64,000 nt of DNA from Mantis religiosa (GCA_030765055.1 CM060947.1:260173637-260237636), one strand, 5' to 3'; counted from the first letter of the stretch, positions 1-13,117 are shown. Made by a program: numbers and translations. The notes: generated by a model not told the origin, from the sequence alone.

Positions 1-271
1 AAGTTATATCGGACAATGAATGACATAATGTTCAAATGAGTACAGGGTACATAGAGCTTAGAGTTACCAGATATTCAACTTTCAGGATAAGAGAAAACCT
101 CTATCGAATGATGAATGAAACGATGTTGAAACGAGTACAGGGTACACAGAGCTTAGAGTTACCACACATTCATCTTTCAGGATAAGAGAAAACCTCAAAC
201 GTTAAGTCATATCGGACGATGAATGAAATGATGCGCAAATGAGTACAGGGTACATAGAGCTTAGGGTTACC
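1..271 (-). repeat. 108-bp SINE-tail satellite, partial array
   Basis: About 2.5 monomers of the 108-bp satellite described at 7465-9868, cut by the window start. The last monomer breaks off at its 'cattcatctttc' motif and passes directly into a CTTT microsatellite. Confidence 0.85.
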
Positions 272-1118
<847 letters not shown>

Positions 1119-1126
1119 ATTTGCGT

Positions 1127-1326
1127 CCTCCAAAGTTAAATCATATCGGACGGTGTATGAATAGGTTAAAATGGCTCCAGGACCCATAGAGCTTAGAGTT
1201 ACCAGACATTCGTCTTGAAGGATAAGGGAAAAGTTCCGGAAAGACGTCATCGAGTTAACTCACCCCGACCGAGATTCGAACTCGAGACCTCTTGAACGTG
1301 AGGCAGACACGCTACCGAGGCGGGCA
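1127..1326 (-). mobile_element. tRNA-derived SINE, minus strand
   Basis: On the minus strand it starts with a tRNA-like head whose B box reads GTTCGAATCTCGG and continues into a tail ending near 'gtccgatatgatttaac'. It faces the plus-strand SINE at 1401 head to head across about 75 bases, so the pair could fold as a hairpin. The A-box region is shortened relative to the other copies, since 'gtagatggtagc' is missing. Confidence 0.85.
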
Positions 1327-1387
1327 TCGCTCCCTTTGTACCGGAGTTATATGTTTATAGTCACATCTATTACTTTACTCGTTCCAG

Positions 1388-1651
1388 AACTGCCAAACAT
1401 GCCCGCCTCGGTAGCGTAGATGGTAGCGTGTCTGCCTCACGTTCAAGAGGTCTCGAGTTCGAATCTCGGTCGGGGTGAATTACCTGTATAAGCTTTTTCC
1501 GGGGCTTTCCCTTTTCCTTCAAGAGGAATGTGGGGTAACTCTAAGCTCCGTGGACCCTGGATTCATTTGAGCATTATTTCACCCGATTCATACACCGTCC
1601 GATATGATATAACGTTGGAGGAAAAAAATTACACAAAAAACTGCCAAACGT
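1388..1651 (+). mobile_element. tRNA-derived SINE with target-site duplication
   Basis: The body runs from about 1401 to 1638. The head has an A-box-like TAGCGTAGATGG and a B-box-like GTTCGAATCTC, the internal promoter elements of RNA polymerase III. The stretch CGTGTCTGCCTCACG resembles the anticodon arm of tRNA-Val(CAC), so that origin is likely (inference). The tail of about 130 bases is homologous to the 108-bp satellite monomer. A 13-bp direct repeat, aactgccaaac(a/g)t, lies at 1388-1400 and 1639-1651 and supports insertion by retroposition. Confidence 0.9.
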
Positions 1652-3162
1652 GCTGCCAAACATTGTTGTGTTGATATTGTATGTAAATATAACAGTAGGT
1701 ATGTAGCAGAGAGTATAATCAGGAGAATTTTCTATCAAATAATTTGGTTGACAGCACTTTTTACAGAGTGGAAATGTACAAATACTTCCTGAGTCACTAA
1801 CGTAAGCGTTAGTTGTGGAACACTTGCTGGCTTGAACATCCGACCAGCCCAAACCACTGGAGGGTAAGTCGCGGGAAGTGGGAACGTCCACGCTATGACG
1901 GAGCCGAGAAGATTCCGTCCTATCGAGCAGAGAAAACAGCAGAAAACTCCTTGCTCGGCCACCAGGAATTGATCGGGTTACTGCGGATCCATCTGACCAA
2001 CTGGCAAGAACCGCCCCTGCACAGTATTGAGAAAGGAGGGAGGGGGTGAGGCACGTCAAACCTGCATAACACAAAACAAAACAAAACGTACGTCGTTGTC
2101 GGAAGTTGAAACTTTGGGCAAGTTGAAACTGTAGGGAAAATAGAAACAGCGCCTCGTAGAGTTTCATTTTTCTTTTAAAACTCGAAGGACGTGATGATTT
2201 TCCCGGCAGAGTGCAGCACTATACTAAAGATTATTACTTATTTAATATCCTGAGGGTCGTAGTTCATTAACTAGTTTCTTTTCATAACACTTGTAACTTA
2301 AAAGCTGGAAACTTATGACTCATATAACACTCATGCCAATTTCTCAACTTATTGTCGTTTATTTTATCGAGTGAGAGGCCATGGTACAAACGTGAGAGGC
2401 TTACCGGTGTTCAACTTTGTTCGTTGTACTGAAGACATCTAGAACAGAAACTTTGAAGGTCTTCATAGATTCAGATAGCGAAAATACGCGCATCTTCCAA
2501 TTAAAATGATTGTCAGATGATTTCTAAACGTATTTTACATGAATTTCAATATCTGCGAAACTTTACAAGAACATGATAGAGAAAATAATAATAAATAGTC
2601 TGAAAACAAAACGTCAACGTGACCCATTCGTTTACTAACACACATAGTATTCTGTTTGTTGTGCGAACTGTCCTCTAGGAGAACAATTTGGTTAAAAAAG
2701 TGACATGGACAGAACTACCGCGTCTTGCTGTCCACAGATGACGCCACTTGTAACGTCCTTCCGCGAATAAGATGATTTGTAATTATTTGTAAAACTTTAC
2801 AACAAACAGCGACTATGTTACATAAATACAGCTTAGATTTAATTGCATTTTCATAGGTTAAAATAAATTTTTGCTCTAATATATACTGAGAAAGTATCAA
2901 ACAAAAGAATAATTCCAGTTAGGAAAGCAAGCCTTTTAAAGTGCATATATATGATTTACTATATATAGTTAGATCAATCTAATTTATATAGTTCTATCAA
3001 TTTTTTTAAATACAATTTTTGTGATTGTGTTGTATGTTTGAATTCAAGTTTCGATAACACATATTCGATTTACATTTTAGCATGTCATATTCCTATCCAA
3101 ATATAATAAACAGCACACTGTATGGTGACGATGGTGTTACGAGGTATTGACCTTACAGGAAA
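1652..3162. other. Unrecognised spacer of the 4.3-kb unit, first copy
   Basis: The first ~450 bases (to about 2100) are richer in CpG and carry overlapping short frames on the minus strand, none of which I recognise. The rest is AT-rich with no clear gene, RNA or mobile-element signature. The two copies of this spacer differ by scattered substitutions. Confidence 0.5.
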
Positions 3163-4425
3163 AGGGAAAACCTCAAAAGTAATATCGGACAATGAATGAA
3201 ATGATGTTCAAATGAGTATAGGATACATAGGGCTTAGAGTTACCAGACATTCATCTTTCAGGACAAGGGAAAAGCTCCAATGTTAGGTCATATCGGACAA
3301 TGAATGAAATGATGTTCAAATGAGTACAGGTTACATAGAGCTAAGAGTTACCAGAGATTCATCTCTCAGGATATCGGAGAACCTGCAACATTAAGTCATA
3401 TCGGACGAGGAATGAAATGATGTTCAAATGTGTACAGGGTTCATAAAGCTTAGAGTTACTGGACTTTCATCGTTCAGGGTAAGGGAAGACCTAGAACGTT
3501 AAGTCATATCGGACGATGAATGAAATAATGTTCAAATGAGTATAGAGTAAATAGAGCTTAGATTTACCAGCCATTCATCTTTCAGGATAAGAGAAAACCT
3601 CGAACGTTAAGTCATATCGAACGATGAAGGAAATGATGTTCAAATGTGTACAGGATACATAGAGCTTAGAGTTACCAGACATTCATCTTTCAGGATAAGG
3701 GAAAAGCTCCAATGTTAAGTCATATCGGTCGATGAATGAAATGATGCTCAAATGAATAAAGGATACATAGAGCTTAGAGTTACCAGACATTCATTTTCAG
3801 GATAAGGGGAAAGCTCCAATGTTAAGTCATATCGGTCGATGAATGAAATGATGCTCAAATGAGTACAGGATACATAGGGCTTAGAGTTATCAGACATTCA
3901 ACTTTCAGGACAAGGGAAAAGCTCCAATGTTCAGTCATATCGGACAATGAATGAAATGATGTTCAAATAAGTACAGGATACATAGAGCTTAGAGAAACCA
4001 GACATTCATCTTTCAGGATAAGGGAAAAGCTCCAACGTTAAGTCATATCGGACAATGAATGAAATGATGTTCAAATAAGTACAGGATACATAGAGCTTAG
4101 AGTAACCAGACATTCATCTTTCAGGATAAGAGAAAACCTCCAACGTTAAGTCATATCGGACGATGAATGAAATTATGTTCAAATAAGTACAGGATACATA
4201 GAGCTTAGAGTAACCAGACATTCATCTTTCAGGATAAGGGAAAAGCTCCAACGTTAAGTCATATCGGACAATGAATGAAATGATGTTTAAATGAGTCAGG
4301 GTACATGGAGCTTGGGGTTACCAGATATTCAACTTTCAGAATAAGAGAAAACCTTATCGAATGATAAATGAAATGATGTTGAAACGAGTACAGGGTACTT
4401 GGAGATTAGGGTTACCAGATATTCA
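3163..4425 (-). repeat. 108-bp SINE-tail satellite array
   Basis: About 12 diverged monomers at 108-base spacing; for example, 'agtcatatcg' starts at 4041, 4149 and 4257. Read on the minus strand, the monomer matches the SINE tail. The last monomer ends at 'attcatctt' and turns into a CCTT microsatellite. Confidence 0.93.
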
Positions 4426-5181
4426 TCTTCCTTCCTTCCTTCCTTCCTTCCTTCCTTCCTTCCTTCATTCCTTCCTTCCTTCCTTCCTTCCTTCCTTCCT
4501 TCCTTCCTTCCTTCCTTCCTTCCTTCCATCCTTCCTTCCTTCCTTCCTCCCTTCCTTCCTTCCTTCCTCCCTTCCTTCCTCCCTTCCTCCCTTCCTCCCT
4601 TGCTCCCTCCCTCCATCCTGCCCTCCCTCCCTCCCTCCCTCCCTCCTTCCTTCCTTCCTTCCCTCCTTCCTTCCTTCCTTCCCTCCTTCCTTCCTTCCTT
4701 CCTTCCTTCCTTCCTCCCTTCCTTCCTTCCTCCCTTCCTGCCTCCCTCCCTCCCTCCCTTTATCCTTCCTTCCTTCCTTCCTTCATTCATTCATTCATTC
4801 ATTCATTCATTCATTCATTCATTCATTCATTCATTCATTCATTCATTCATTCATTCATTCATTCATTCATTCATTCATTCATTCATTCATTTATTTGTTT
4901 CTCTCTCTTTCTCTGTTTCTCTCTTTCTCTCTCTCTTTCTCTCTTTCTCTCTTTCTTTCTTCCTCTCTTTCTTTATTTCTTTATTTCTTTCTTACTTTCT
5001 TTCTTTATTTGTTTCTTTATTTCTTTCTTACTTTCTTTCTTTATTCCGTTCTTTCTTTCCTTCTTTCTTTCTTACTTTCTTTCTTTCTTTCTTTCCTTCT
5101 TCCTTTCTTTCTTCCTTTCTTTCTTCCTTCCTTTCTTTCTTTCCTTCTTTCTTTCCTTCTTTCTTTCTTTCTTTCTTTCTC

Positions 5182-5257
<76 letters not shown>

Positions 5258-5420
5258 TCCTTCCTTCCTTCCTTCCTTCTTTCTTTCCTTCTGCCTTGCT
5301 CTCTCTCTCTTTCCTTCATTCTTCCCTTCTTTCCTCCTTTGTGCATTTCTTTCTGTCTCTCTATTTACTTATTTATTTACTTGTTTATTTTTTATTTATT
5401 TATTCTGCTTTCTTTTTGTA
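4426..5420. repeat. Microsatellite tract (CCTT)n, (ATTC)n, (CTTT)n
   Basis: Roughly 350 bases of CCTT with CCCT variants, 110 bases of ATTC, then mixed CTCT, ATTT and CTTT. It occupies the same position in the 4.3-kb unit as the tract at 272-1118 but with different motifs. Long frames on both strands are low-complexity artefacts. Confidence 0.95.
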
Positions 5421-5423
5421 TGA

Positions 5424-5627
5424 ATTGGACGGTGTATGAATTGGTTAAAATGATGCTCAACTGGGTCCAGTACCCATAGAGCTTAGAGTTACCTGACATT
5501 CGTCTTGAAGGATAAGGGAAAACCCCGGAAAAAAACTTATCCAGGTAACTCACCCGACCAAGATTTGAAATTGGGACCTCTTGAAGGTGAGGAAGACACG
5601 CTACCATCTACGCTACCGAGGCGGGCA
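5424..5627 (-). mobile_element. tRNA-derived SINE, minus strand
   Basis: Second-unit counterpart of the copy at 1127. The head ends at 'gctaccgaggcgggc', and here the A-box region is complete. The last ~15 bases of the tail have been lost to the adjoining microsatellite. On the minus strand the order is SINE head, SINE tail, microsatellite, 108-bp array. Confidence 0.85.
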
Positions 5628-5688
5628 TCGGTCCCTTTGTACCGGAGTTATATGTTTATAGGCACATATATCACTTTACTCGTTCCAG

Positions 5689-5953
5689 AACTGCCAAACG
5701 TCCCCGCCTCGGTAGCGTAGATGGTAGCGTGTCTGCCTCACGTTCAAGAGGTCCCGAGTTCGAATCTCGGTCAGGTTGAGTTACCTGGATAAGGTTTTCT
5801 CCGGAGTTTTCCCTTTTCCTTCCCGACTAATGTAGGGTAACTCTAAGCTCCGTGGACCCTGGACTGATTTGAGCATCATTTCACCCGATTAATACACCGT
5901 CCGATATGATATAACGTTGGAGGAAGTAAATTACACAAAAAACTGCCAAACGT
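5689..5953 (+). mobile_element. tRNA-derived SINE with perfect 13-bp target-site duplication
   Basis: Body at about 5702-5940. The flanks aactgccaaacgt at 5689-5701 and 5941-5953 are identical. Promoter-like boxes and tail are as in the copy at 1401. The duplication defines the full SINE as about 239 bases including a short A-rich end. Confidence 0.92.
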
Positions 5954-7464
5954 GCCGCCAAACATTGTTGTGTTGATATTGTATGTAAATATAACAGTAG
6001 GTATGTAGCAGAGAGTATAATCAGGAGAATTTTCTATCAAATAATTTGGTTGACAGCACTTTTTCAGAGTGGACATGTACAAATACTTCCTGAGTCACTA
6101 ACGTAAGCGTTAGTTGTGGAACACTTGCTGGCTTGAACATCCGACCAGCCCAAACCACTGGAGGGTGAATCGAGGGAAGTGGGAACGTCCACGCTATGAC
6201 GGAGCCGAGAAGATTCCGTCCTATGGAGCAGAGAAAACAGCAGAAAACTCCTTGCTCGGCCACCAGGAATTGATCGGGTTACTGCGGATCCATCTGACCA
6301 ACTGGCAAGAACCGCCCCTGCACAGTATTGAGAAAGGAGGGAGGGGGTGAGGCACGTCAAACCTGCATAACACAAAACAAAACAAAACGTACGTCGTCGT
6401 CGGAAGTTGAAACTTTGGCCAAGTTGAAACTGTAGGGAAAATAGCAACAGCGCCTCGTAGAGTTTCATTTTTCTTTTAAAACTCGAAGGACGTGATGATT
6501 TTCCCGGTAGAGTGCAGCACAATACTGAAGATTATTACTTATTTAATATCCTGAGGGCCGTGGTTCATTAACTAGTTTGTTTTCATACCACTTGTAACTT
6601 AAAAGCTGGAAACTTATGACTCATATAACACTCATGCCAATTTCTCAACTTATTGTCGTTTATTTTATCGAGTGAGAGGCCATGGTACAAACGTGAGAGG
6701 CTTACCGGTGTTCAACTTTGTTCGTTGTACTTAAGACATGTAGAACAGAAACTTTGAAGGTCTACATAGATTCAGATAGCGAAAATACGCGCATCTTCCT
6801 ATTAAAATGATTGTCAGATGATTTCTAAACGCATTTTACATGAATTTCAATATCTGCGAAATTTTACAAGAACATGATATAGAAAATAATAATAAATAGT
6901 CTGAAAACAAAACGTCAACGTGACCCATTCGTTTACTAACACACATAGTATTCTGTTTGTTGTGCGAACTGTCCTCTAGGAGAACAATTTGGTTAAAAAA
7001 GTGACATGGACAGAACTACCGCGTCTTGCTGTCCACAGATGACGCCACTTGTAACGTCCTTCCGCGAATAAGATGATTTGTAATTATTTGTAAAACTTTA
7101 CAACAAACAGCGACTATGTTACATAAATACAGCTTAGATTTAATTGCATTTTCTTAAGTTAAAATAAATTTTACCTCTAATATATACTGAGAAAGTATCA
7201 AACAAAAGAATAATTCCAGTTAGGAAAGCAAGCCTTTTAAAGTGCATATATATGATTTACTATATATAGTTAGATCAATCTAATTTATACAGTTCTATCA
7301 GTTTTTGTATACAATTTTTTTTTTGTGATTGTGTTGTATGTTTGAATTCAAGTTTCGATAACACATATTCGATTTACCTTTTAGCATGTCATATTCCTAT
7401 CCAAATATAATAAACAGCACACTGTATGGTGACGATGGTGTTACGAGGTATTGACCTTACAGGA
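5954..7464. other. Unrecognised spacer of the 4.3-kb unit, second copy
   Basis: Counterpart of 1652-3162 with the same short frames and the same AT-rich remainder. I recognise no gene. Small indels break the frames differently in the two copies, which argues against coding constraint. Confidence 0.5.
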
Positions 7465-9868
7465 AAAGGGAAAACCTCAAAAGTAATATCGGACAATGAA
7501 TGAAATGATGTTCAAATGAGTATAGGATACATAGGGCTTAGAGTTACCAGACATTCATCTTTCAGGACAAGGGAAAAGCTCCAATGTTAGGTCATATCGG
7601 ACGATGAATGAAATGATGTTCAAATAAGTACAGGATACATAGAGCTTAGAGTTACCAGACATTCATCTTTCAGGATAAGGGAAAAGCTCCAACGTTAAGT
7701 CATATCGGACAATGAATGAAATGATGTTCAAATGAGTACAGGTTACATAGAGCTTAGAGTTACCAGAGATTCATCTCTCAGGATATCGGAAAACCTGCAA
7801 CATTAAGTCATATCGGACGAGGAATGAAATGATGTTCAAATGCTTAGAGTTACTGGACTTTCATCGTTCAGGGTAAGGGAAGACCTAGAACGTTAAGTCA
7901 TATCGGACGATGAATGAAATAATGTTCAAATGAGTATAGAGTAAATAGAGCTTAGATTTACCAGACATTCATCTTTCAGGATAAGAGAAAACCTCGAACG
8001 TTAAGTCATATCGAACGATGAAAGAAATGATGTTCAAATGTGTACAGGATACATAGAGCTTAGAGTTACCAGACATTCATCTTTCAGGATAAGGGAAAAG
8101 CTCCAATGTTAAGTCATATCGGACGATGAATGAAATGATGTTCAAATGAGTAAAAGATACATAGAGCTTAGAGTTACCAGACATTCATCTTTCAGGATAA
8201 GAGAAAAGCTCCAACGTCAAGTCATATCGGACAGTGATGAAATGATGCTTAAATGAGTGTAGGGTACATAGAGCTTAGAGTTACCATACATTCATCTTTC
8301 AGGATTAGGGAAAAGCTCCAATGTTAAGTCATATCGGACAATGAATGAAATGATGCTCAAATGAATAAAGGATACATAGAGCTTAGAGTTACCAGACATT
8401 CATCTTTCAGGATAGGGGGAAAGCTCCAATGTTAAGTCATATCGGTCGATGAATGAAATGATGCTCAAATGAGTACAGGATACATAGGGCTTAGAGTTAC
8501 CAGACATTCATCTTTCAGGACAAGGGAAAAGCTCCAATGTTAAGTCATATCGGACGATGAATGAAATGATGTTCAAATAAGTACAGGATACATAGAGCTT
8601 AGAGTAACCAGACATTCATCTTTCAGGATAAGGGAAAAGCTCCAACGTTAAGTCATATCGGACAATGAATGAAATAATGTTCAAATGAGTATAGAGTAAA
8701 TAGAGCTTAGAGTTACCAGACATTCATCACTCAGGATATGGGAAAACCTGCAACATTAGGTCATATCGGACGATGAATGAAATGATGTTCAAATGAGTAT
8801 AGAGTAAATAGAGCTTAGAATTACCAGACATTCATCTCTCAGGATATGGGAAAACCTGCAACATTAGGTCATATCGGACGATGAATGAAATGATGTTCAA
8901 ATGAGTATAGAGTAAATAGAGCTTAGAATTACCAGACATTCATCTCTCAGGATATGGGAAAACCTGCAACATTAAGTAATATCGGAAGATGAATGAAGTG
9001 ATGTTCAAATGGGTACAGGTTACATAGAGCTTAGAGAATCCAGACATTCATCGTTCAGGATGAGAGGAAACCTCCAACGTTAAGTCATATCGGACGATGA
9101 ATGAAATAATGTTCAAATGAGTATAGAGTAAATAGAGCTTAGAGTTACCAGACATTCATCACTCAGGATATGGGAAAACCTGCAACATTAGGTCATATCG
9201 GACGATGAATGAAATGATGTTCAAATGAGTATAGAGTAAATAGAGCTTAGAATTACCAGACATTCATCACTCAGGATATGGGAAAACCTGCAACATTAGG
9301 TCATATCGGACGATGAATGAAATGATGTTCAAATGAGTACAGGTTACATAGAGCTTAGAGAATCCAGACATTCATCTTTCAGGATGAGGGGAAACCTCCA
9401 ACTTTAAGTCATATCGGACGATGAATGAAGTGATGTTCAAATGAGTACAGGTTACATAGAGCTTAGAGAATCCAGACATTCATCGTTCAGGATGAGAGGA
9501 AACCTCCAACGTTAAGTCATATCGGACGATGAATGAAATAATGTTCAAATGAGTATAGAGTAAATAGAGCTTAGAGTTACCAGACATTCATCACTCAGGA
9601 TATGGGAAAACCTGCAACATTAGGTCATATCGGACGATGAATGAAATGATGTTCAAATGAGTACAGGTTACATAGAGCTTAGAGAATCCAGACATTCATC
9701 TTTCAGGATGAGGGGAAAGCTCCAACGTTAAGTCATATCGGACGTTTTGGGAAATGGTGTTCAAATGAGTACAGGGTACATAAAAGTTATAGTTGCTGGA
9801 CTTTCTTCTTTCAGGGTAAGGGAAGATCTAGAACGTTAACTCATATCGGACGAGAATGAATTTATGTT
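7465..9868 (-). repeat. 108-bp SINE-tail satellite array with 432-bp higher-order period
   Basis: About 22 monomers. On the minus strand a monomer runs from 'tgacttaacgttggagg' through 'taactctaagctctatg' and 'catttgaacatcatttc' to 'cgtccgatatgactta', in the same order as the SINE tail. A variant 'cattcatcactcagg' recurs near 8721, 9152 and 9583, about 432 bases apart, so four-monomer blocks were copied. One monomer near 7840 is shortened. At its right end the array passes into a SINE head. Confidence 0.93.
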
Positions 9869-10010
9869 CAATTCAGGCGTGTTGGCTAGGAGCTGATTGT
9901 CGCATTCATTTTTCAGGATAGGGATAAACTTCGGAGAAAAGTTACAACACTGACGAGATTCGTATTGGGGATTCCTTAAAGTTTGGGCAGACGCGCTACC
10001 AACTACGAGG
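9869..10010 (-). mobile_element. SINE head capping the 108-bp array
   Basis: On the minus strand this reads 'gtagttggtagcgcgtctgcc', then a degenerate B box (atacgaatctcg), then a tail leading into the satellite. Only one head is present for about 22 tails. This is direct evidence that the array is a SINE whose tail was multiplied. Confidence 0.8.
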
Positions 10011-10667
10011 TATTTCTTTTATTAACGATGTTCAGACGGAGATAAAAACATACATACACAGACCTGTATTTAAAATTCCTTTAGTTATTTTGATCTTTTA
10101 TTCAAGCGTTCTCTAAACGTACATATTGCGTTGCAATACTCACAAAATTAAGAGCAAAAGAGATAAAAATACATCCCTAAAGGATTTAACATTAAAAGCT
10201 ACACTATGTGCAATACAACAATGGGTATTATTCCGAACGGTGCCTGTTGTTCTGCAGTTTCTTTGCGCGCAATGCGAGTTCTATAAATATTAAAGGATTA
10301 AACATGGAAAATCAAACAGAACACGCGAGTATAACATATGGATGGCCATGTAAAGGGGATTAAATAATCACTGAACTGTATGTTTTTTAGGCTAACCTAA
10401 TGCCTTTTGTGCTCATTATGTAAACACGCAAATAAATGAAACAATAGTTGAATATCGGCTCGTTTCGTGGAACAAAGACGCGCCGAGAATTATGCTTCCG
10501 AAAGTCGTCCATTTGCTTTATGCAAACTATTTTTGTAAATGCAAGTTAATTACCATATAAATATGGGATTCAATATCAGAACGGCAACCTACTGTCTGTT
10601 TATATTGTTTTGTTACATAACTTTGGAGTTTTACAGCCTATACTCGATTATTTTTACAAATAGAACA
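10011..10667. other. AT-rich sequence, no gene seen
   Basis: No recognisable frame, repeat or RNA gene. It separates the SINE-derived array from the mariner at 10670. Confidence 0.4.
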
Positions 10668-10669
10668 TA

Positions 10670-11977
10670 CGAGTGTGGGTCAAAAAGTAATGCCCCCTAT
10701 TTTTTTTCTTTTTTATTGCCAAGAAAATTCAATCCAATTTACATAGCTTGAAAACTACTATATTGACGATTAACTTGTCACTATTCAATAAAATCTCCGT
10801 CCTATTCCACAGTTTTGGTCCACCTTTTAACTAGGGCATGTATTCCAGTATGGTAAAACTCATGTTCTTGCTTCCTAAGCCATTGACGCACTCACGTTCT
10901 CACAGCCTCCTCATCTTCAAAATGAATCCCACGATGAGCTTCGTTTAGTGGCCCGAACAGATGAAAGTCTGATGGTGCCAGGTCAGTGAGGTAAGACTTG
11001 CCATCCCAATTTCTCAATTTCTGCAGTGGTGTAACGGCTGGTGTGTGGTCTTGCAGTCATGCAAAGAAGAACATCCGCTACAGTTTTTGTTGAGCGAACT
11101 CGGCGAAGACGTGCTTTCAGCTTTTTGGGAGTTCTGACGTATTGGACAGAATATATTGTGCATCCCTGCTCCAAAAAATCAATCATAAGCACACCCTATG
11201 CATCCCAAAACACTGTCGGCATAACTTACCCTGCCGACCACTGAGTATTTTTCCCCTTGGGTGACGTTGTGTGATGCCATTCCATTGACAGCCTCGTTGA
11301 TTCAGGTTCCAAAAAATGAACCTACGTTTCATGTCCAGTAAAAAATTTTTCTAGAAACTTCTCTCCCTCAAAATTGAAGCACTGCAGGTGTTCAGAGGCT
11401 ATTGTTCTTGTTCCTTTGTTTCGGACGGTTAACATTCTTGGTACCCAACGTGAACAAACTTTTCAGTAACCCAGTTGCTGAATAATCGTTATCACACTGC
11501 CTTTGCTGAGGGAGGTAATGCGACACAATTCACCTGTTGTTAGCCGGCGATTACCACGAATGATGTCATAGACTCGCTGAATGTTGCATGGAGTCACTGC
11601 AGTCACCGGCCTGCCGCTTCGCTTTTCCTCTGCCAATGGTGTTTGCCCTTCAGCTTCGTTACAGCGACGAACCCATCGTCTAACAGTGCTGACACCCACC
11701 GCTGCATCACCATACACTTTTTTTAGCCTTTCGTGAATGCGAATTGGCGTTTCACCTTCCAAAGTCAAAATTTCAATCACAGAACGCTATCTAATACGAA
11801 TGTCGAAGTCAGCTATTTTGTAACAGGATGCAGTGCTGCCACCTAATGACTTAGGAAGTTACTACTCCAGTGGATTGGAGAAGAAGGTTTGAGAAATTGC
11901 GCCAAATACAAAGGTTTCACATAACTTACTTATTTAAGAAACAAAAATATGAGGCATTACTTTTTGACCCACCCTGG
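10670..11977 (-). mobile_element. mariner transposon, complete ends, broken gene
   Basis: About 1308 bases, the usual mariner length. The inverted ends share GTGGGTCAAAAAGTAATGCC and are flanked by TA at 10668-10669 and 11978-11979, the mariner target duplication. The transposase lies on the minus strand and is disabled. A related copy with further insertions lies at 34571-37012. Confidence 0.93.
10780..11822 (-). pseudogene. mariner transposase, degraded
   Basis: The usual start is ATA instead of ATG at the A-D-F-D-I-R start region, and a stop follows within about 10 codons. A good helix-turn-helix stretch follows: 'STVRRWVRRCNEAEGQTP', 'RSGRPVTAV' and 'LCRITSLSKGSVITII'. The C-terminal part has 'FLEQGCTIYSVQYVRTPKK' and 'ARPHTSRYTTAEIEKLGW'. 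Small indels have removed the expected H-D-N just before A-R-P-H-T, the second catalytic Asp of the D,D34D triad. The protein cannot be active. Confidence 0.88.
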
Positions 11978-12124
11978 TATATACTGGTTTGATATTTCTC
12001 GTAACGAAAGAGACCCCATTTCCTTGCAAATTACGAGGTTCGGCTCTTCAGTTGAAGTTTTTTTATTTTTTTTTATTTTCCTTTATTTTTATTTATGAAC
12101 TCTCAACAAAATATCTAGAATTCT

Positions 12125-12410
12125 AGTACATTTTTCTTATCGGTTTTCTAATATAATTAAACCATCTGTGTAGTGTGATTTTTTTAACCTCAAAATAGCT
12201 GTTTACCGCATCAATGACCTCTTCGTTGTTGTGATATCTTCTTCCTCCGAGAAATGTTTTGAGGTTCAGGAAGAGGTGGCAGTCACTGACGAACAGGTGT
12301 ATATTCAAGCAATTCGATCTTTAATTCACACATTTCTCCAATTGCAATGTCGGAAAGTTGTGTCAGAACATTGTCCCGAAGAAGTATTATTATTATTAGA
12401 CGTGTCCATA
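12125..12410 (-). pseudogene. mariner transposase C-terminal fragment
   Basis: On the minus strand, 'SDCHLFLNLKTFLGGRRYH' followed by 'NNEEVIDAVNSYFE' matches the end of mariner transposases (usually S-D-Y-H-L-F). A 'tacgaggttcggctcttc' stretch near 12034 may be this copy's terminal repeat (inference). The N-terminal half is missing. Confidence 0.75.
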
Positions 12411-12565
12411 AATTAAGACCTCCAAGGCTGCTGGAGCAGTGAGGAACGCTATTGCACAAGATCCGGCAACACTGCGTGTAGCTTCATTTCACATCTTTAA
12501 ATTCCCACCACAAAGCACTCACTGCAACCATTAGTCTGGGCTGGGCAGCCGTTTGCGGTGGAGCT

Positions 12566-12794
12566 TCCTATCACTTCCGCAACTTTAGAGTTGCATGCAG
12601 TCATCCGTTTTTTGAAAGCCACTGAAATTCATCGTCAGTTATGTGAAGTCTATGTGTCACAGTGTATGGACGTCAAAAACGTGCGAAGGTGGGTCAGAGA
12701 GTGCAAAGACGGACGTACAGACGTCCATGAACACTAGCGTTATGGTCGGCCTTCGGTTTCAGCCGAAACAATTGCAAAAGTGGATTACAAAATT

Positions 12795-12826
<32 letters not shown>
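12566..12826 (+). pseudogene. mariner transposase N-terminal fragment ending in an A tract
   Basis: One frame reads 'LHAVIRFLKATEIHRQLCEV', 'NVRRWVRECKDGRTDVHE', a stop, then 'RYGRPSVSAETIAKVDYKI', a mariner DNA-binding region. It ends in about 30 adenines. The A tract may be slippage at an A-rich codon run or a retroposed transcript end; no target duplication was found to decide. It belongs to a different family from the element at 10670. Confidence 0.75.
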
Positions 12827-12829
<3 letters not shown>

Positions 12830-12887
12830 TATGCGCATCAGCATTTGCCAGATATTCATTTTTATTTGGTTAATTTACACTTTCCTC

Positions 12888-13099
12888 GCCTGCCTCGTTA
12901 GCGTCGATGGTAGCATGTTTGCCTCACGTTCAAGAGTTCAAGAATTCGGTCACTGTCAGGGTGAGTTCCCTGAATAAGATTTTCTCTTATCCTGAAAGAC
13001 GAATGTCACGTAACTCTAAGCTCTATGTACCCTCTACTCATTTGCGCATCATTTCACCCATTTCATTTACCGTCCGATGTGACTTAACGTTGCTGGACG
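12888..13099 (+). mobile_element. tRNA-derived SINE
   Basis: Head with A-box-like TTAGCGTCGATGG and a damaged B box. The tail reads 'tctcttatcctgaaagacg' and 'aactctaagctctatgtacc', closer to the 108-bp satellite than the SINE copies at 1401 and 5702 are. It is a single-tail SINE and thus the unamplified reference form. It lies directly before the 121-bp satellite. Confidence 0.88.
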
Positions 13100-13117
13100 T
13101 AAATAATAGACAACCAG

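Noticed and set aside
1401..1480. Functional tRNA-Val gene
   Set aside because: Promoter-like boxes are present but the cloverleaf is incomplete and the sequence continues into a SINE tail; several copies share this structure.
1574..2167. Minus-strand frame of 197 codons, with a shorter counterpart at 6064-6522
   Set aside because: The frames overlap the SINE and the spacer and are broken differently in the two duplicated copies; no domain is recognisable.
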